A stretch of 64,000 nt of DNA from Pyxidicoccus xibeiensis. GTDB taxonomy: Bacteria; Myxococcota; Myxococcia; Myxococcales; Myxococcaceae. The DNA lies in assembly GCF_024198175.1 (NCBI RefSeq), contig NZ_JAJVKV010000007.1:1-64000 (forward strand), written 5' to 3'. Positions 7,315 through 15,863 of the stretch are shown in pieces. The notes under the pieces are model-generated. The model was not told the DNA's origin, searched no databases, and saw only the letters and a list, made by a program, of their open reading frames with translations. A program made the translations under genes and the position numbers. Each line of letters begins with the position of its first letter. The first letter of the stretch is position 1.

Positions 7315-8493
7315 GTGCCTCCGTCTCCTCTTCCTCCCGCCGCGACGCTGCCTCCGGACGAAGCACGCCGCTACCTCGTGGGCCAGCTCGGCCTGGCCCG
7401 GCCGGCCTTTCCGCCAGGCGCGCGGGGCGTGCGCGCGCTGCTCAAGGCGCTGCGGTGCATCCAGCTGGACCCGCTGGACGTCATCGGGACCAACGCGGAC
7501 CTCGTGGCCATGGCGCGCGTGGAGGGCCTCGTCCGCGGCGACGTGTACCGCCACCTGATGCCGGGTCACGCCTTCGAGCACTTCGCCAAGGAGCGCTGCC
7601 TGCTGCCCGCCAGCGCCTTCCCCTACTACCGGGAGCGCGCGGCCCAGGCCCCGTGGTGGCGGCTGGAGGAGCGGCTCAAGCGCGTGCCGGCGGCCGTGCT
7701 GGACGCCGTGCATCAAGAGTTGGAGGAGCTGGGCCCCGCCTCCTCGAAGACGCTGACCGACCACGGCGCCGTGATGCCCATCGACTGGAGCGGCTGGAAG
7801 GGCACCGCGCGCGCCACCGCCATGGCGCTGGAGGTGCTGTGGACGCGCTGCCAGGTGGTGGTGTGCGGCCGGGCTCCGGGCGGCAAGGTGTACGACGTGC
7901 CCCGCCGCGCCCTGCCCCGCCACGCGGAGGCCTCGGTGGACATGCCCTTCGAGCGCTGGTCCCTGCTGGAGCGCGTGGAGGCCGCGGGCCTGCTCAGCCG
8001 CGCCAGCGGGCCGCACTGGTCCATCCTGTCCGACGTGCGCACCTCGGGCCTGCCGGACACGCTCGTGAAGGAGGGCCTCCTGGAGGAGGTGAGCGTCCCG
8101 GGCTCGCCCCGGCGCTACCTGGCGCCCGTGGGCTTCCGGCGGCGCACCTTCCCGGAGCCGGATGACCGGATGCGCATCCTGGGGCCGCTGGACCCGGTGC
8201 TGTGGGACCGCGGCCTGGTGCGGGTGGCGTTCGGCTTCGACTACGTGTGGGAGGTGTACAAGCCCGCCGCGCAGCGGCAGTGGGGCTGGTACGTGTGCCC
8301 GCTGCTGCACCGGGGTGCGCTGGTGGGCCGGCTGGAGGCGCGCGTGCGCGAGGACACGCTGCACGTGGACAATGTGTGGCGGGAGAAGGGCGTGAAGCTG
8401 GACGACGCGGCGCTCGACGCGGCGCTCGCGCGGCATGCGACGGCGTGTGGCGTGGACCGCGTGCGCCGTCCCCGGGCCCGCGTCACCTCCTGA
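7315..8493 (+). CDS. Winged-helix DNA glycosylase of the AlkZ/AlkX (YcaQ) superfamily
   Basis: This 392-residue protein matches the HTH_42/YcaQ family, which carries tandem winged-helix domains and unhooks DNA interstrand crosslinks or excises bulky alkylated bases. The N-terminal block contains IQLDPL, giving the Q-x-D catalytic motif of the AlkX/YcaQ branch (AlkZ has Q-x-Q). The conserved late block GPLDPVLWDR, then FGFDYVWEVYKPAAQR and GWYVCPLLHRG, is the hallmark of the family. Translation starts at a GTG at 7315. Cytoplasmic, DNA-bound repair role is known for characterised members and inferred here. The gene stands alone and converges on the next one. Confidence 0.88.
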   Translation: MPPSPLPPAATLPPDEARRYLVGQLGLARPAFPPGARGVRALLKALRCIQLDPLDVIGTNADLVAMARVEGLVRGDVYRHLMPGHAFEHFAKERCLLPASAFPYYRERAAQAPWWRLEERLKRVPAAVLDAVHQELEELGPASSKTLTDHGAVMPIDWSGWKGTARATAMALEVLWTRCQVVVCGRAPGGKVYDVPRRALPRHAEASVDMPFERWSLLERVEAAGLLSRASGPHWSILSDVRTSGLPDTLVKEGLLEEVSVPGSPRRYLAPVGFRRRTFPEPDDRMRILGPLDPVLWDRGLVRVAFGFDYVWEVYKPAAQRQWGWYVCPLLHRGALVGRLEARVREDTLHVDNVWREKGVKLDDAALDAALARHATACGVDRVRRPRARVTS

Positions 8494-8511
8494 GGCTTCC
8501 GTCGTACGGGG

Positions 8512-8922
8512 TCAGCGCGAGGGCGGCAAGGCGGGCAGCTCGCGCTCCAGCGCCTCCGCCGCGCGCGCATCCCGGGGCACGCCGAAGCGCTGGCGTGAGA
8601 ACGCCAGCAGCTGGCCGGCGTAGACGGTGTCCTCCAGCGCGGCCTGGAAGTCGCCTTGCGCCTCGAGGCTGCGCGCCCGCTCATCCACCAGGCGGGCGAG
8701 GATGCGCGCCTGCTCCGCATGCGCGAACAGCCGGACGACGGAGCGCGCGTCGAAGCACACCAGCGTGTCGAACTCCATGCCGAGCGACAGCACGCAGGCC
8801 TCGCGAATGCCCTGGAGGCACTCGTCCAGCGAAGCCGCCGCGCGCGCACGGGCAAGGTCCGGCGCCAGGCGGGCGAGCTCGCGCACTGCATTGAGCGTGA
8901 AGACATAGCGCAAGACAGGCAT
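8512..8922 (-). CDS. Hypothetical protein
   Basis: This is a 136-residue, mostly helical protein (VRELARLAPDLARARAAAS, LDECLQGIREACVLSLGM) with no signal peptide or recognisable motif. The ATG at 8920-8922 is chosen because coding character is strong from there; in-frame ATGs at 8956-8958, 8968-8970 and 9067-9069 would add up to 49 residues. No start has a convincing ribosome-binding site. It converges with the glycosylase gene, with only 18 bp between them. I do not recognise the family. Confidence 0.6.
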   Translation of the reverse strand: MPVLRYVFTLNAVRELARLAPDLARARAAASLDECLQGIREACVLSLGMEFDTLVCFDARSVVRLFAHAEQARILARLVDERARSLEAQGDFQAALEDTVYAGQLLAFSRQRFGVPRDARAAEALERELPALPPSR

Positions 8923-9060
8923 GCGGAACGGAACTACACCCCAGGCAGGCCAATTCATCCAAGCACCCATCTTGGAATCTTGCTGGCTCACTTCAGGGCG
9001 ACGCAGAAGCCGCGGCCCCCGTGGACCGGGCTCGTCCGGACACACGACAGACTTCGTCGC

Positions 9061-9450
9061 ATGAACCACTCACGGGTCGTGCTGTTCGTCCTGCTCCAGT
9101 CGCTTGCCGCCCAGGCCGCCGAGTACCGCGTGGGGCCCGGCCAGCGGCGCCTCCACCTACGCGGCCAATGCCGCCGCCATCTTCATCGAGAAGACGGACC
9201 CGGGCTTCTGAAGCACACCGCCAGCGAGCGTCGTGCGCAGGTCAGCCCGGCGCACCTCGGTGCGTATGGAGACGTTGCGCGGGCGGTCGCGGCGGACGCG
9301 GCGGCGAAGCCCGAGGCGCCACTGGCCCCCGGAGAAGAGAATGACCACGGCGGCCGCGGCGCGGCGGGTGGAGGATTGGCTGGTCCGCTCGCGCTCCTGT
9401 TGGTGGGGGCACTGAGCGCGCGGCGGAAGCGGACACGCGCGCGGGAGTGA
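9061..9450 (+). pseudogene. Remnant of a secreted MYXO-CTERM-like protein
   Basis: The frame opens with a clean signal peptide (MNHSRVVLFVLLQSLAAQA, cut before AEYRVGPGQ), an opening common in myxobacterial right-handed beta-helix proteins. After the GPGQ position the frame turns into Arg/His-rich nonsense. A different frame over 9150-9210 reads sensibly (ASTYAANAAAIFIEKTDPGF, stop). The original frame becomes sensible again at the end, giving a Gly-rich stretch, a hydrophobic segment and an RRKR tail, which is the layout of a MYXO-CTERM sorting signal. I read this as a gene that has lost its middle by deletion and frameshift. No intact product is expected. Confidence 0.4.
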
Positions 9451-9510
9451 GGCAGGCTCCCTTCCTCGGACACACTGCCCGAGTGGGCCACGCAGCGGAG
9501 GAGGTTCGCC

Positions 9511-10146
9511 ATGTCGCAATCCGGGAGGCCCGGCTCCGGTACCCACCAGTGGAACTCACGCTTCTCCGTGCCGGACTACGTCTACGGGACGAAGCCCAAT
9601 GACTTCCTCGTGGCGTCCGCGCCCGCACTGCCTCCCGCGCCCGCGCGCGTGGTGAGCCTCGGCGAGGGCGAGGGGCGCAATGCCGTCTACCTCGCCTCGC
9701 TCGGCTACCAGGTGACGGCGGTGGACGCGTCGGACGTGGGGCTTCGCAAGGCCCAGCAGCTCGCGGCGGAGCGCGGCGTTCCCCTGGAGACGGTGGTGAG
9801 CGACCTGGCGGACTTCCCGCTCACGCCGGAGACGTGGGACGCCGTGGTCTGCATCTTCTGCCACCTGCCCATGCCCCTGCGCCGGCAGGTCCACCGCGCG
9901 GCCGTCGCGAGCCTGCGGCCCGGTGGCGTGGTGGTGCTCGAGGCGTACACGCCGGCCCAGCTCTCGATGCGCACGGGAGGGCCGCCCCTGCGCGAGCTGC
10001 TCTACACCGCCGACGAGCTGCGCGAGGACTTCGAGGGGCTGGAGCTGTCCGTCCTCCTCGAGCGCGAGCGGGAGGTGGTGGAGGGGAAGCTCCACACCGG
10101 CCGGGCCGCGGTGGTTCAGCTGGTGGGACGCAAGCCGGTTCGTTGA
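9511..10146 (+). CDS. Class I SAM-dependent methyltransferase
   Basis: This is a 211-residue Rossmann methyltransferase. It has motif I SLGEGEGRNAVYLA (SAM-binding glycine-rich loop), VTAVDASDVGLRKA (acidic residue binding the ribose), SDLADFPL and the CHLPMPLR/LRPGGVVVLEAYTPAQ blocks of the TehB/UbiE-like group. The opening WNSRFSVPDYVYGTKPNDFL is shared with tellurite-resistance/thiopurine-like methyltransferases. It is a cytoplasmic enzyme transferring a methyl group from SAM to an unknown, probably small, acceptor. It stands alone ahead of the XdhC-MocA pair. Confidence 0.88.
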   Translation: MSQSGRPGSGTHQWNSRFSVPDYVYGTKPNDFLVASAPALPPAPARVVSLGEGEGRNAVYLASLGYQVTAVDASDVGLRKAQQLAAERGVPLETVVSDLADFPLTPETWDAVVCIFCHLPMPLRRQVHRAAVASLRPGGVVVLEAYTPAQLSMRTGGPPLRELLYTADELREDFEGLELSVLLEREREVVEGKLHTGRAAVVQLVGRKPVR

Positions 10147-10291
10147 AGAAGCACCACGGAGCAGGACGCCGGCACGCGCACTACGCACTCCTCCACACCA
10201 ACGCCCAGCTCGCACTTGACGAAGGCGGGCAGGCGTAGCCTGCTCCCAGGCGTGACTGGAGCGACTCGATGAGACCCCGAGGCGACGAGCC

Positions 10292-11404
10292 ATGAAGGAC
10301 CTGGACGCCATCCTCCGTGCCCGGCAGCGCGCTCGGGGCCCCCTGGTGCTGGCCACCGTCGTCGCCGTGTCCGGCTCGTCTTACCGCAAGCCCGGGGCGC
10401 GCATGCTGATGAGCGAGGACGGGTGGCTCGCCGGTGGCGTGAGCGGCGGATGCCTGGAAGCCGACATCGTCCGCAAGGCCTTCTTCTGGACCAGCACCGG
10501 TCCCCGCCTGCTCCGCTACGACTCCACCGGCGACAACGCCGAGGACGAGGGCGGCCTGTCCTTCGCGCTCGGCTGCAATGGCGTGGTGGATGTGCTGCTG
10601 GAGCGGTGCGAAGGCGGCCCGATGGACGCACTCTCGTTCGCCTCCGAGGAGCGGAACGCGGGACGGCGCGCGGTGGTGGCCACGGTGTACCGGGGCCCCG
10701 CTCACGCCGTGGGCTCGCGGCTGCGGGTGCGCGAGGACGGCACCGAGGAGGGAGACCTCTCCGGCGCCCTGCGCGACGCCGTGCGCGAGGCCGCCCGTGA
10801 GGCGCTGGAGGCCGGACGGACGTGGAGCGGCCCCTGCGGCGGCGCCGACGTCCTCGTGGAGGTGGTGGAGCCTCCCCACCCGCTCGTCGTCTTCGGCAGC
10901 GGCTTCGACGTGGCCCCTGTCGTCGCCCAGGCCGCGAGCCTGGGCTGGCACGTCACCGTGGTGGCGGACCGTCCCTCGGAGACGCTGCGCCGGAGATTTC
11001 CCCAGGCCCACGCCGTGGTGTCCGCGAAGGCCCGCGATGCCGTCAGCGCGGTGCCGCTGTCGCCGCGCACCCTGGCCGTGCTGATGACGCACAGCCTGCC
11101 CCAGGACCGCGAGCTGCTGCCAGCGCTGCTCCCGAAGACGCTGCGCTATGTGGGCGTGCTGGGCCCCCGCTCGCGTACGGAGCGGCTGCTCGCGGGCATG
11201 GCTCCCGCGCCCACTCCCGCGCAGTTGGAGAAGCTGCACGCCCCCGTGGGGCTGGACCTGGGCGCGGAGGGCGCCGAGGAGATTGCCCTGTCCATCATCG
11301 CGGAGCTGCAGGCCGTGGTGATGAATCGCGAGGGCGGCAAGCTGCGCGAGCGGGATGCTCCCATCCATTCCGAGGCGACTCCCGCGGCCCGGAAGCTCGC
11401 ATGA
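10292..11404 (+). CDS. XdhC/CoxI-family molybdenum cofactor chaperone
   Basis: This 370-residue protein has an XdhC_CoxI N-terminal domain (GSSYRKPGARMLMSEDG, GGVSGGCLEADIV) and a C-terminal Rossmann XdhC domain (VVFGSGFDVAPVV, VMTHSLPQDRELL, YVGVLGPRSRTERLL, LDLGAEGAEEIALSI). Characterised XdhC binds molybdenum cofactor, promotes its sulfuration and inserts it into xanthine dehydrogenase-type enzymes. Its last codon overlaps the next gene by ATGA, so the two are translationally coupled. No molybdoenzyme subunit lies in the window, so the client must be elsewhere. Confidence 0.92.
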   Translation: MKDLDAILRARQRARGPLVLATVVAVSGSSYRKPGARMLMSEDGWLAGGVSGGCLEADIVRKAFFWTSTGPRLLRYDSTGDNAEDEGGLSFALGCNGVVDVLLERCEGGPMDALSFASEERNAGRRAVVATVYRGPAHAVGSRLRVREDGTEEGDLSGALRDAVREAAREALEAGRTWSGPCGGADVLVEVVEPPHPLVVFGSGFDVAPVVAQAASLGWHVTVVADRPSETLRRRFPQAHAVVSAKARDAVSAVPLSPRTLAVLMTHSLPQDRELLPALLPKTLRYVGVLGPRSRTERLLAGMAPAPTPAQLEKLHAPVGLDLGAEGAEEIALSIIAELQAVVMNREGGKLRERDAPIHSEATPAARKLA

Positions 11405-11985
11405 CGGTGGGCGTGGTGTTGCTGGCCGCGGGAGGCTCCTCGCGCCTGGGGCGCCCCAAGCAGCTCGTCGTCCACCAGGGCCAGACGCTGGTGCGGCGCG
11501 CCGCCGAGGCCGCGCTGTCCGTCGACGGTGGCCCCGTGGTCGTCGTGCTGGGCGCCCAACACGAGGCCGTGGGCGCGGAGCTGGCCGGGCTGGCCGTGCG
11601 GACGGTGGTGCATGCGGACTGGGCGGCGGGCCCCGGCGGCTCGCTCCGCGCGGGCCTGCGCGCCCTGACCTCCGATGAGACTGGCGACGTGGAGGCCGTG
11701 GTCGTCCTGCTGTGCGACCAGCTCCGCGTGGACGCCGCGCACCTGCGGGCGCTCGTGGCCACGTGGCGTCACACGGGCTGCGCCGTGGTGGCCTCCGCGT
11801 ACGACGGGGCCCGGGGCGTGCCCGCGCTCTTCTCGCGCACCGTGTTCGCGGAGCTGGAGGCGCTCCAGCCCGAGCAGGGCGCTCGCGGCGTGATTGCCCG
11901 AGACGCCTCACGCGTGGCGGAGGTGCCGCTGCCCGGCGGCGACGAGGACGTGGATACCGCCGCGGACCTCGCCCGGCTCACCTGA
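11401..11985 (+). CDS. MobA/MocA-like nucleotidyltransferase
   Basis: The 194-residue protein starts with the nucleotide-binding signature VVLLAAGGSSRLGRPKQL (G-x-G-x-S-x-R-x-G...K) and has a VVLLCDQLRVD metal-binding block and VPALFSRTVF, as in the NTP_transferase_3 family (MocA, CTP:molybdopterin cytidylyltransferase). Its ATG overlaps the stop of the XdhC gene, which supports a shared job in maturing a molybdopterin-cytosine-dinucleotide hydroxylase. Whether it uses CTP or GTP cannot be read with certainty; the XdhC context favours CTP. Confidence 0.88.
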   Translation: MTVGVVLLAAGGSSRLGRPKQLVVHQGQTLVRRAAEAALSVDGGPVVVVLGAQHEAVGAELAGLAVRTVVHADWAAGPGGSLRAGLRALTSDETGDVEAVVVLLCDQLRVDAAHLRALVATWRHTGCAVVASAYDGARGVPALFSRTVFAELEALQPEQGARGVIARDASRVAEVPLPGGDEDVDTAADLARLT

Positions 11986-12283
11986 GCCGCCGCACGCCTG
12001 TCCGGTGAATCCAGGGTGCAACTCTCCATCGACCGTCCCGTGCACGTGGCGGTCGCGCGTTTATTCGCCGGACTCCAAGGGCTCGCGCGCCAGCGGGTGG
12101 CCAGCGAGCGGCCTGCCGACGCGTGCGAGGCCCCCCCGTTGCCGTTCTGAAGTGACGTCCCAGCCTTCCCGTGGACCCGCGAGCCTCCATCCACCGCGGG
12201 CCGAACGTGACACCGGAAAGACACCCAACACGCGAGTCACCGTCACGTGACACCCACCCACCTCACTGAAGGAGACAGACGCC

Positions 12284-13162
12284 ATGGCGAACAGGGACTA
12301 CGACACCCGCCGCTACTCGGGAGACGACCGGGACCGCTGGAACGGCCGCGAGCGGGACTTCGACGAAGGCTACCGGGGCGGTGAGCTGGGTCCACGGCAG
12401 GAGCGCGGTCCGTGGCAGGGCGGCCAGGGATACGCGGCCACCGGCTCCAACCGCGGCTTCGAGGATTACGGCCGCGGCCTCCGCGAGGACACCTCCCGCT
12501 ACGGCAGGGACTCCGAGCGCGACCCCAACTACAACCGCGATTACAACTACAACCGGGATTACAATATGGGCGGCCCCGGCCACGGCTCCCAGTACCCGGG
12601 CAATCCCGGCATGGTGCGCCCGCTGGGGCCCACCAGTGACGACTGGCGCTTCCGCAACACCGGCTACCCGGGCGGCTACACGCCCACCGGCAACCCGGGG
12701 CCCTACAACCTCGGGTCCTACAACGACCGGGAGCCCGGCTACGAGCACGGCTACGGAACCTACGTGGCGCGCGACAGGACCGAGGGCCTCTACGGCCGCG
12801 ACACCCACGAGCGCGGCCCCTTCGAGCGGCTCGGAGACAAGCTCCGGGACGGCGTGCGCAGGCTGGGCAAGGCGCCCAAGGCGTACACCCGCTCGGATGA
12901 CCGCGTCCGCGAGGACATCTACGACCGGCTCATGCACGGCTGGGTGAACGCCGAGCACGTGGAGGTGCTGGTGAAGGCCGGCGAGGTCACCCTGACCGGC
13001 ACCGTCGAAGACCGCCGCGACAAGCGCGCCATCGAGGACATCGTCGAGGACGTCCTCGGCGTGAAGGACGTGCACAACCAGCTCAAGGTCGTCCGTCCCG
13101 AGCAGCTCACCGCCACCAGCGGGACTCCGGGCACTACGCCCACCAAGGTGTCTCGCGCCTAG
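12284..13162 (+). CDS. BON-domain protein with Gly/Tyr/Arg/Asn-rich N-terminal region
   Basis: Residues 1-195 are low complexity and rich in Arg, Asp, Gly, Tyr and Asn, with repeats such as NYNRDYNYNRDYN. There is no signal peptide. Residues about 205-275 form a BON domain (VREDIYDRLMHGWVNAEHVEV...GEVTLTGTVEDRRDKRAIEDIVEDVLGVKDVHNQL), a lipid-associated fold found in osmotic-stress and envelope proteins. AAGGAGA precedes the ATG. The preceding 298 bp has no convincing gene, only a doubtful 44-codon frame at 12016-12150. The disordered N-terminus could drive assembly or membrane association; that is inference. Confidence 0.85.
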   Translation: MANRDYDTRRYSGDDRDRWNGRERDFDEGYRGGELGPRQERGPWQGGQGYAATGSNRGFEDYGRGLREDTSRYGRDSERDPNYNRDYNYNRDYNMGGPGHGSQYPGNPGMVRPLGPTSDDWRFRNTGYPGGYTPTGNPGPYNLGSYNDREPGYEHGYGTYVARDRTEGLYGRDTHERGPFERLGDKLRDGVRRLGKAPKAYTRSDDRVREDIYDRLMHGWVNAEHVEVLVKAGEVTLTGTVEDRRDKRAIEDIVEDVLGVKDVHNQLKVVRPEQLTATSGTPGTTPTKVSRA

Positions 13163-13183
13163 CGCGAGCCCGTAGACGTGCCA

Positions 13184-13209
13184 GCTCCCCGCTCCACCGG
13201 GCGGGGAGC
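13184..13209. terminator. Bidirectional hairpin terminator candidate
   Basis: A perfect 9-bp inverted repeat (GCTCCCCGC at 13184-13192, complement at 13201-13209) with an 8-nt loop lies between the convergent BON and PstS-like genes. Confidence 0.6.
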
Positions 13210-13222
13210 CTCCGTGCAGGCG

Positions 13223-14110
13223 CTACTTCTTCACCGGGAAGTAGCCCACCTGCGTGACGACCGCCTGGCCCTCGGGGGAGAGCGCGAAGTCCATGAACGC
13301 CTTCGCGGTGCCCGAGGGCTCGCCGCGCGTGTAGAAGAAGAGGTCGCGGCTGAGCGGATACTTCCCGCTCTGGATGTTCTCCTGGCTGGGCGCCACGTCC
13401 TCGTTGTTGGCCCTCACCGGCAGCTCCCGGATGCCCTTGCCATAGGCCGCGCCGCCGTAGCCGATGCCGTGCGTCTCCTTCGCCACCGCGTTGACCACTG
13501 CGGCGGTGCCCGGCAGCGTCAGCGCCTCCGCCGCGAAGTCCTCGCCTCCGAGCACGATTTCCTTCACGAAGACATACGTGCCCGAGGAGTTCTCTCGCGA
13601 GTAGACGGCGATGGGCGCGTCCGGCCCGCCCACCTCCTTCCAGTTCTTCGTGTCGCCCAGGTAGATGGACCGCAGCTGCTCCATCGTCAGCGACTTCACC
13701 GGGTTGGCTTCATTCACGTAGAAGGTGACGCCGTCTCGAGCCACCGCCGTCTCCTTCGCCTGGGCCTTGTGGCGCGTCTGCACCTGCTGGGCCTCGGCCG
13801 GCTTGATGGCCCGGCTGGACATCGCAATCTCGGTGGTGCCGTTGAGCAGCGCCGCGATGCCCGTGCCCGAGCCGCCGCCCGTCACCTGGACCCGCATGTC
13901 CGGGTGCTGCTTCATGAAGGCCTCGGCCCAGCGCTGGCCGAGGATGACCATGGTATCGCTGCCCTTGATGGTCAGCGTGCCGCCAGCCGCCGGCTTCGCG
14001 CTCGCGGACGGCTGGCCGCCAGCGCTGCCGCCAGCCTTGTCCTCGCCCTTGCAGGCGGTGACGAAGGAGAGGAGCGCGAGGGTGGCCAGGGAGAAGAGGA
14101 CGTTCTTCAT
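13223..14110 (-). CDS. PstS-like phosphate-binding lipoprotein
   Basis: Starting at MKNVLFSLATLALLSFVTAC, this 295-residue protein has a lipoprotein signal with lipobox VTAC. The mature part begins after a Gly/Ala/Ser linker with LTIKGSDTMVILGQRWAEAF, the classic opening of PstS-family periplasmic binding proteins, and contains GSGTGIAALLNGTTEIAMSSR, which holds the ligand loop. GGAG lies four bases upstream of this ATG; a 13-residue longer form is less likely. PstS normally delivers phosphate to PstCAB, but no permease or ATPase gene is adjacent, so it may be an orphan scavenger or sensor. Confidence 0.88.
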   Translation of the reverse strand: MKNVLFSLATLALLSFVTACKGEDKAGGSAGGQPSASAKPAAGGTLTIKGSDTMVILGQRWAEAFMKQHPDMRVQVTGGGSGTGIAALLNGTTEIAMSSRAIKPAEAQQVQTRHKAQAKETAVARDGVTFYVNEANPVKSLTMEQLRSIYLGDTKNWKEVGGPDAPIAVYSRENSSGTYVFVKEIVLGGEDFAAEALTLPGTAAVVNAVAKETHGIGYGGAAYGKGIRELPVRANNEDVAPSQENIQSGKYPLSRDLFFYTRGEPSGTAKAFMDFALSPEGQAVVTQVGYFPVKK

Positions 14111-14251
14111 GGGGCTCCAGGAAGGAGTGGAGGTTCGTGCGGCTCGCACCCTGGCCCACGACTCGGCTTCCGGTCCACTTCCTCGCGCGCCTCCTGTTCA
14201 GCCCCTACCGCCGCGCTGGAAGGTGGACTGCCGGCCGCATAGGGTGGCGGC

Positions 14252-15013
14252 ATGGAGAGCCGCTTCACCCTGGTCTTCGCCGACGGCGCATGCTCCGGCA
14301 ATCCCGGCCCCGGAGGCTGGGGCACCCTCATCGTCACCCCCGACGGCGCGGTGACGGAGCTGGGCGGCCATGAGCCGGAGACCACCAACAACCGGATGGA
14401 GCTGACCGCCGTGGGCAAGGCGCTGCGCCACCTGGAGAAGACTCCCGGACCGCTGCACATCCACACGGACTCCACCTACGTCATCCAGGGCATCACCAAG
14501 TGGGCCTTCGGCTGGAGCAAGCGCGGCTGGAAGACCGCCGAGGGTGGCGAGGTGGCCAATGCCATCTACTGGAAGCGGCTGATGGCGCTGCTCGCCCAGC
14601 GGCGGCAGACGTTCTCCGACGACGACGCCAAGGTGGAGTGGCGGTACGTGCGCGGGCACGTCGGCGTGCCCGGCAACGAGCGCGTGGACGAGATTGCCGT
14701 CGCCTTCTCCAAGCGCAGGAGCGTGCAGCTCTACGTGGGCCCTCTCCAGGGGTACGACGTGGCCGTGCACGACCTGCCCGAGGACATGTCCCTTCCCGCG
14801 GAGAAGCCCCGGCAGAAGGAGGCCGCCAAGGCCTACTCCTACCTGAGCGAGGTGGGCCGCAGCGTGAAGCGCCACGCCACCTGGGCCGCGTGCGAGCGCC
14901 GCGTGAAGGGCGTCGCGGGCGCCCGCTTCAAGAAGTCGAAGAGCCCCGAGGACGAGGCCCGCATCCTGGAGGAATGGGGCGTGAAACCCCAGGACGTCCA
15001 GGCGGAGGACTGA
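14252..15013 (+). CDS. rnhA: Ribonuclease HI with C-terminal extension
   Basis: The N-terminal about 155 residues are RNase HI. DGACSGNPGPGGWG carries the first catalytic Asp, NNRMELTAV the Glu, HTDSTYV the second Asp and GHVGVPGNERVDEIA the His/Asp pair, so the active site is complete. It cuts RNA in RNA-DNA hybrids in the cytoplasm. The last about 60 residues (YLSEVGRSVKRHATWAACE...GARFKKSKSPEDEARILEEWG) form a caulimovirus-viroplasmin-like module, here placed at the C-terminus rather than the usual N-terminus, an arrangement I know from several proteobacterial enzymes. The gene is monocistronic and converges with the HAD phosphatase gene. Confidence 0.93.
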   Translation: MESRFTLVFADGACSGNPGPGGWGTLIVTPDGAVTELGGHEPETTNNRMELTAVGKALRHLEKTPGPLHIHTDSTYVIQGITKWAFGWSKRGWKTAEGGEVANAIYWKRLMALLAQRRQTFSDDDAKVEWRYVRGHVGVPGNERVDEIAVAFSKRRSVQLYVGPLQGYDVAVHDLPEDMSLPAEKPRQKEAAKAYSYLSEVGRSVKRHATWAACERRVKGVAGARFKKSKSPEDEARILEEWGVKPQDVQAED

Positions 15014-15024
15014 GCGGCGACGCC

Positions 15025-15681
15025 TCAGCCCCGCGGCGGCAGGTGGGACAGCAAGCGCTCCAGGTCCGGCTGGAGCTCGTCCGGCGTGGCGCTGGCGAGC
15101 TCTTCCTGGGAGTGGGTGCCCCACGTGACGCCGTAGGTGCGCAGGCCCGCGGCCTGACCCGCGCGCAGGTCCAGCGTGGTGTCTCCCACCATCCACAGCC
15201 CTCGGGTACCCAGCGCGGCGAGCGCCCGGTGGAGCACGTCGGGCGCTGGCTTGTGGGGGAAGCCGTCCGTGCCCTGCACGTGGTGCAGCACCGGCCCCAG
15301 TCCCAGGGCGTCCACGAAGCGCCGCGCCATGTCGCTGCGCTTGGTGGTGGCCACGGCCAGCAGGTAGCCGCGCTCGCGCAGGGTGCGCAGCACCTGCTCC
15401 ACGCCGGGGAAGACGCGCGAGCGGTTGAGGAAGTTGCGCGGGTAGTGCTCGCGGTAGGCCGCGCACAGGGCCGGCACGTGCTCGGGCGCGAACTGCTGGT
15501 ACATCACGTCCAGCGGCTGGCCGATGAGGGCCCGCACCTGCGCATATGCGGGCGCGGCCAGTCCCAGGTGCGTGAAGCCATGAAGGAAGCTGTCGATGAT
15601 GTCCGGCAGCGAGTCCACCAGCGTGCCGTCGAGGTCGAAGAGGATTCCACGGGAGTCGTCAGGGCGCACGCCTCGCTGCAT
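15025..15681 (-). CDS. HAD-family phosphatase, phosphoglycolate phosphatase-like
   Basis: This is a 218-residue HAD hydrolase. Motif I is ILFDLDGTLVDS (nucleophile and acid Asp), motif II lies at VATTKRS, the motif III Lys is in GFPHKPAPD, and motif IV is MVGDTTLDLRAG. The helical cap between motifs I and II matches the Gph/PpaX-like subclass. It dephosphorylates a small metabolite in the cytoplasm; phosphoglycolate or pyrophosphate are the usual guesses. The ATG at 15679-15681 gives the expected short lead before motif I. It lies downstream, in the same direction, of a small lipoprotein and an MBL hydrolase. Confidence 0.9.
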   Translation of the reverse strand: MQRGVRPDDSRGILFDLDGTLVDSLPDIIDSFLHGFTHLGLAAPAYAQVRALIGQPLDVMYQQFAPEHVPALCAAYREHYPRNFLNRSRVFPGVEQVLRTLRERGYLLAVATTKRSDMARRFVDALGLGPVLHHVQGTDGFPHKPAPDVLHRALAALGTRGLWMVGDTTLDLRAGQAAGLRTYGVTWGTHSQEELASATPDELQPDLERLLSHLPPRG

Positions 15682-15863
15682 ACGCCGTCCCGGCCCACCT
15701 TGCACGGGCCACGCGCGCTGGCCCGGTACATCCACGCCCTCCGGGCGCGGGGACTTCACCTGCATGCCACGGGTGGAGCAGTCACGTTCGCGGGCGCTGT
15801 CCGCGGCACGGCCCGCCCCGGAGACCTCTTCCGGAGCGGGCCATGGCCTGTCATGCGCGCTGC

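Noticed and set aside
10822-11400. N-terminal extension of the MocA-like frame
   Set aside because: This part lies wholly inside the XdhC gene in another frame. The MocA signature starts right at the ATG at 11401.
12016-12150. Possible 44-residue protein starting at GTG
   Set aside because: Composition is acceptable, but there is no ribosome-binding site, no motif and no context. It was not strong enough to list as a gene.
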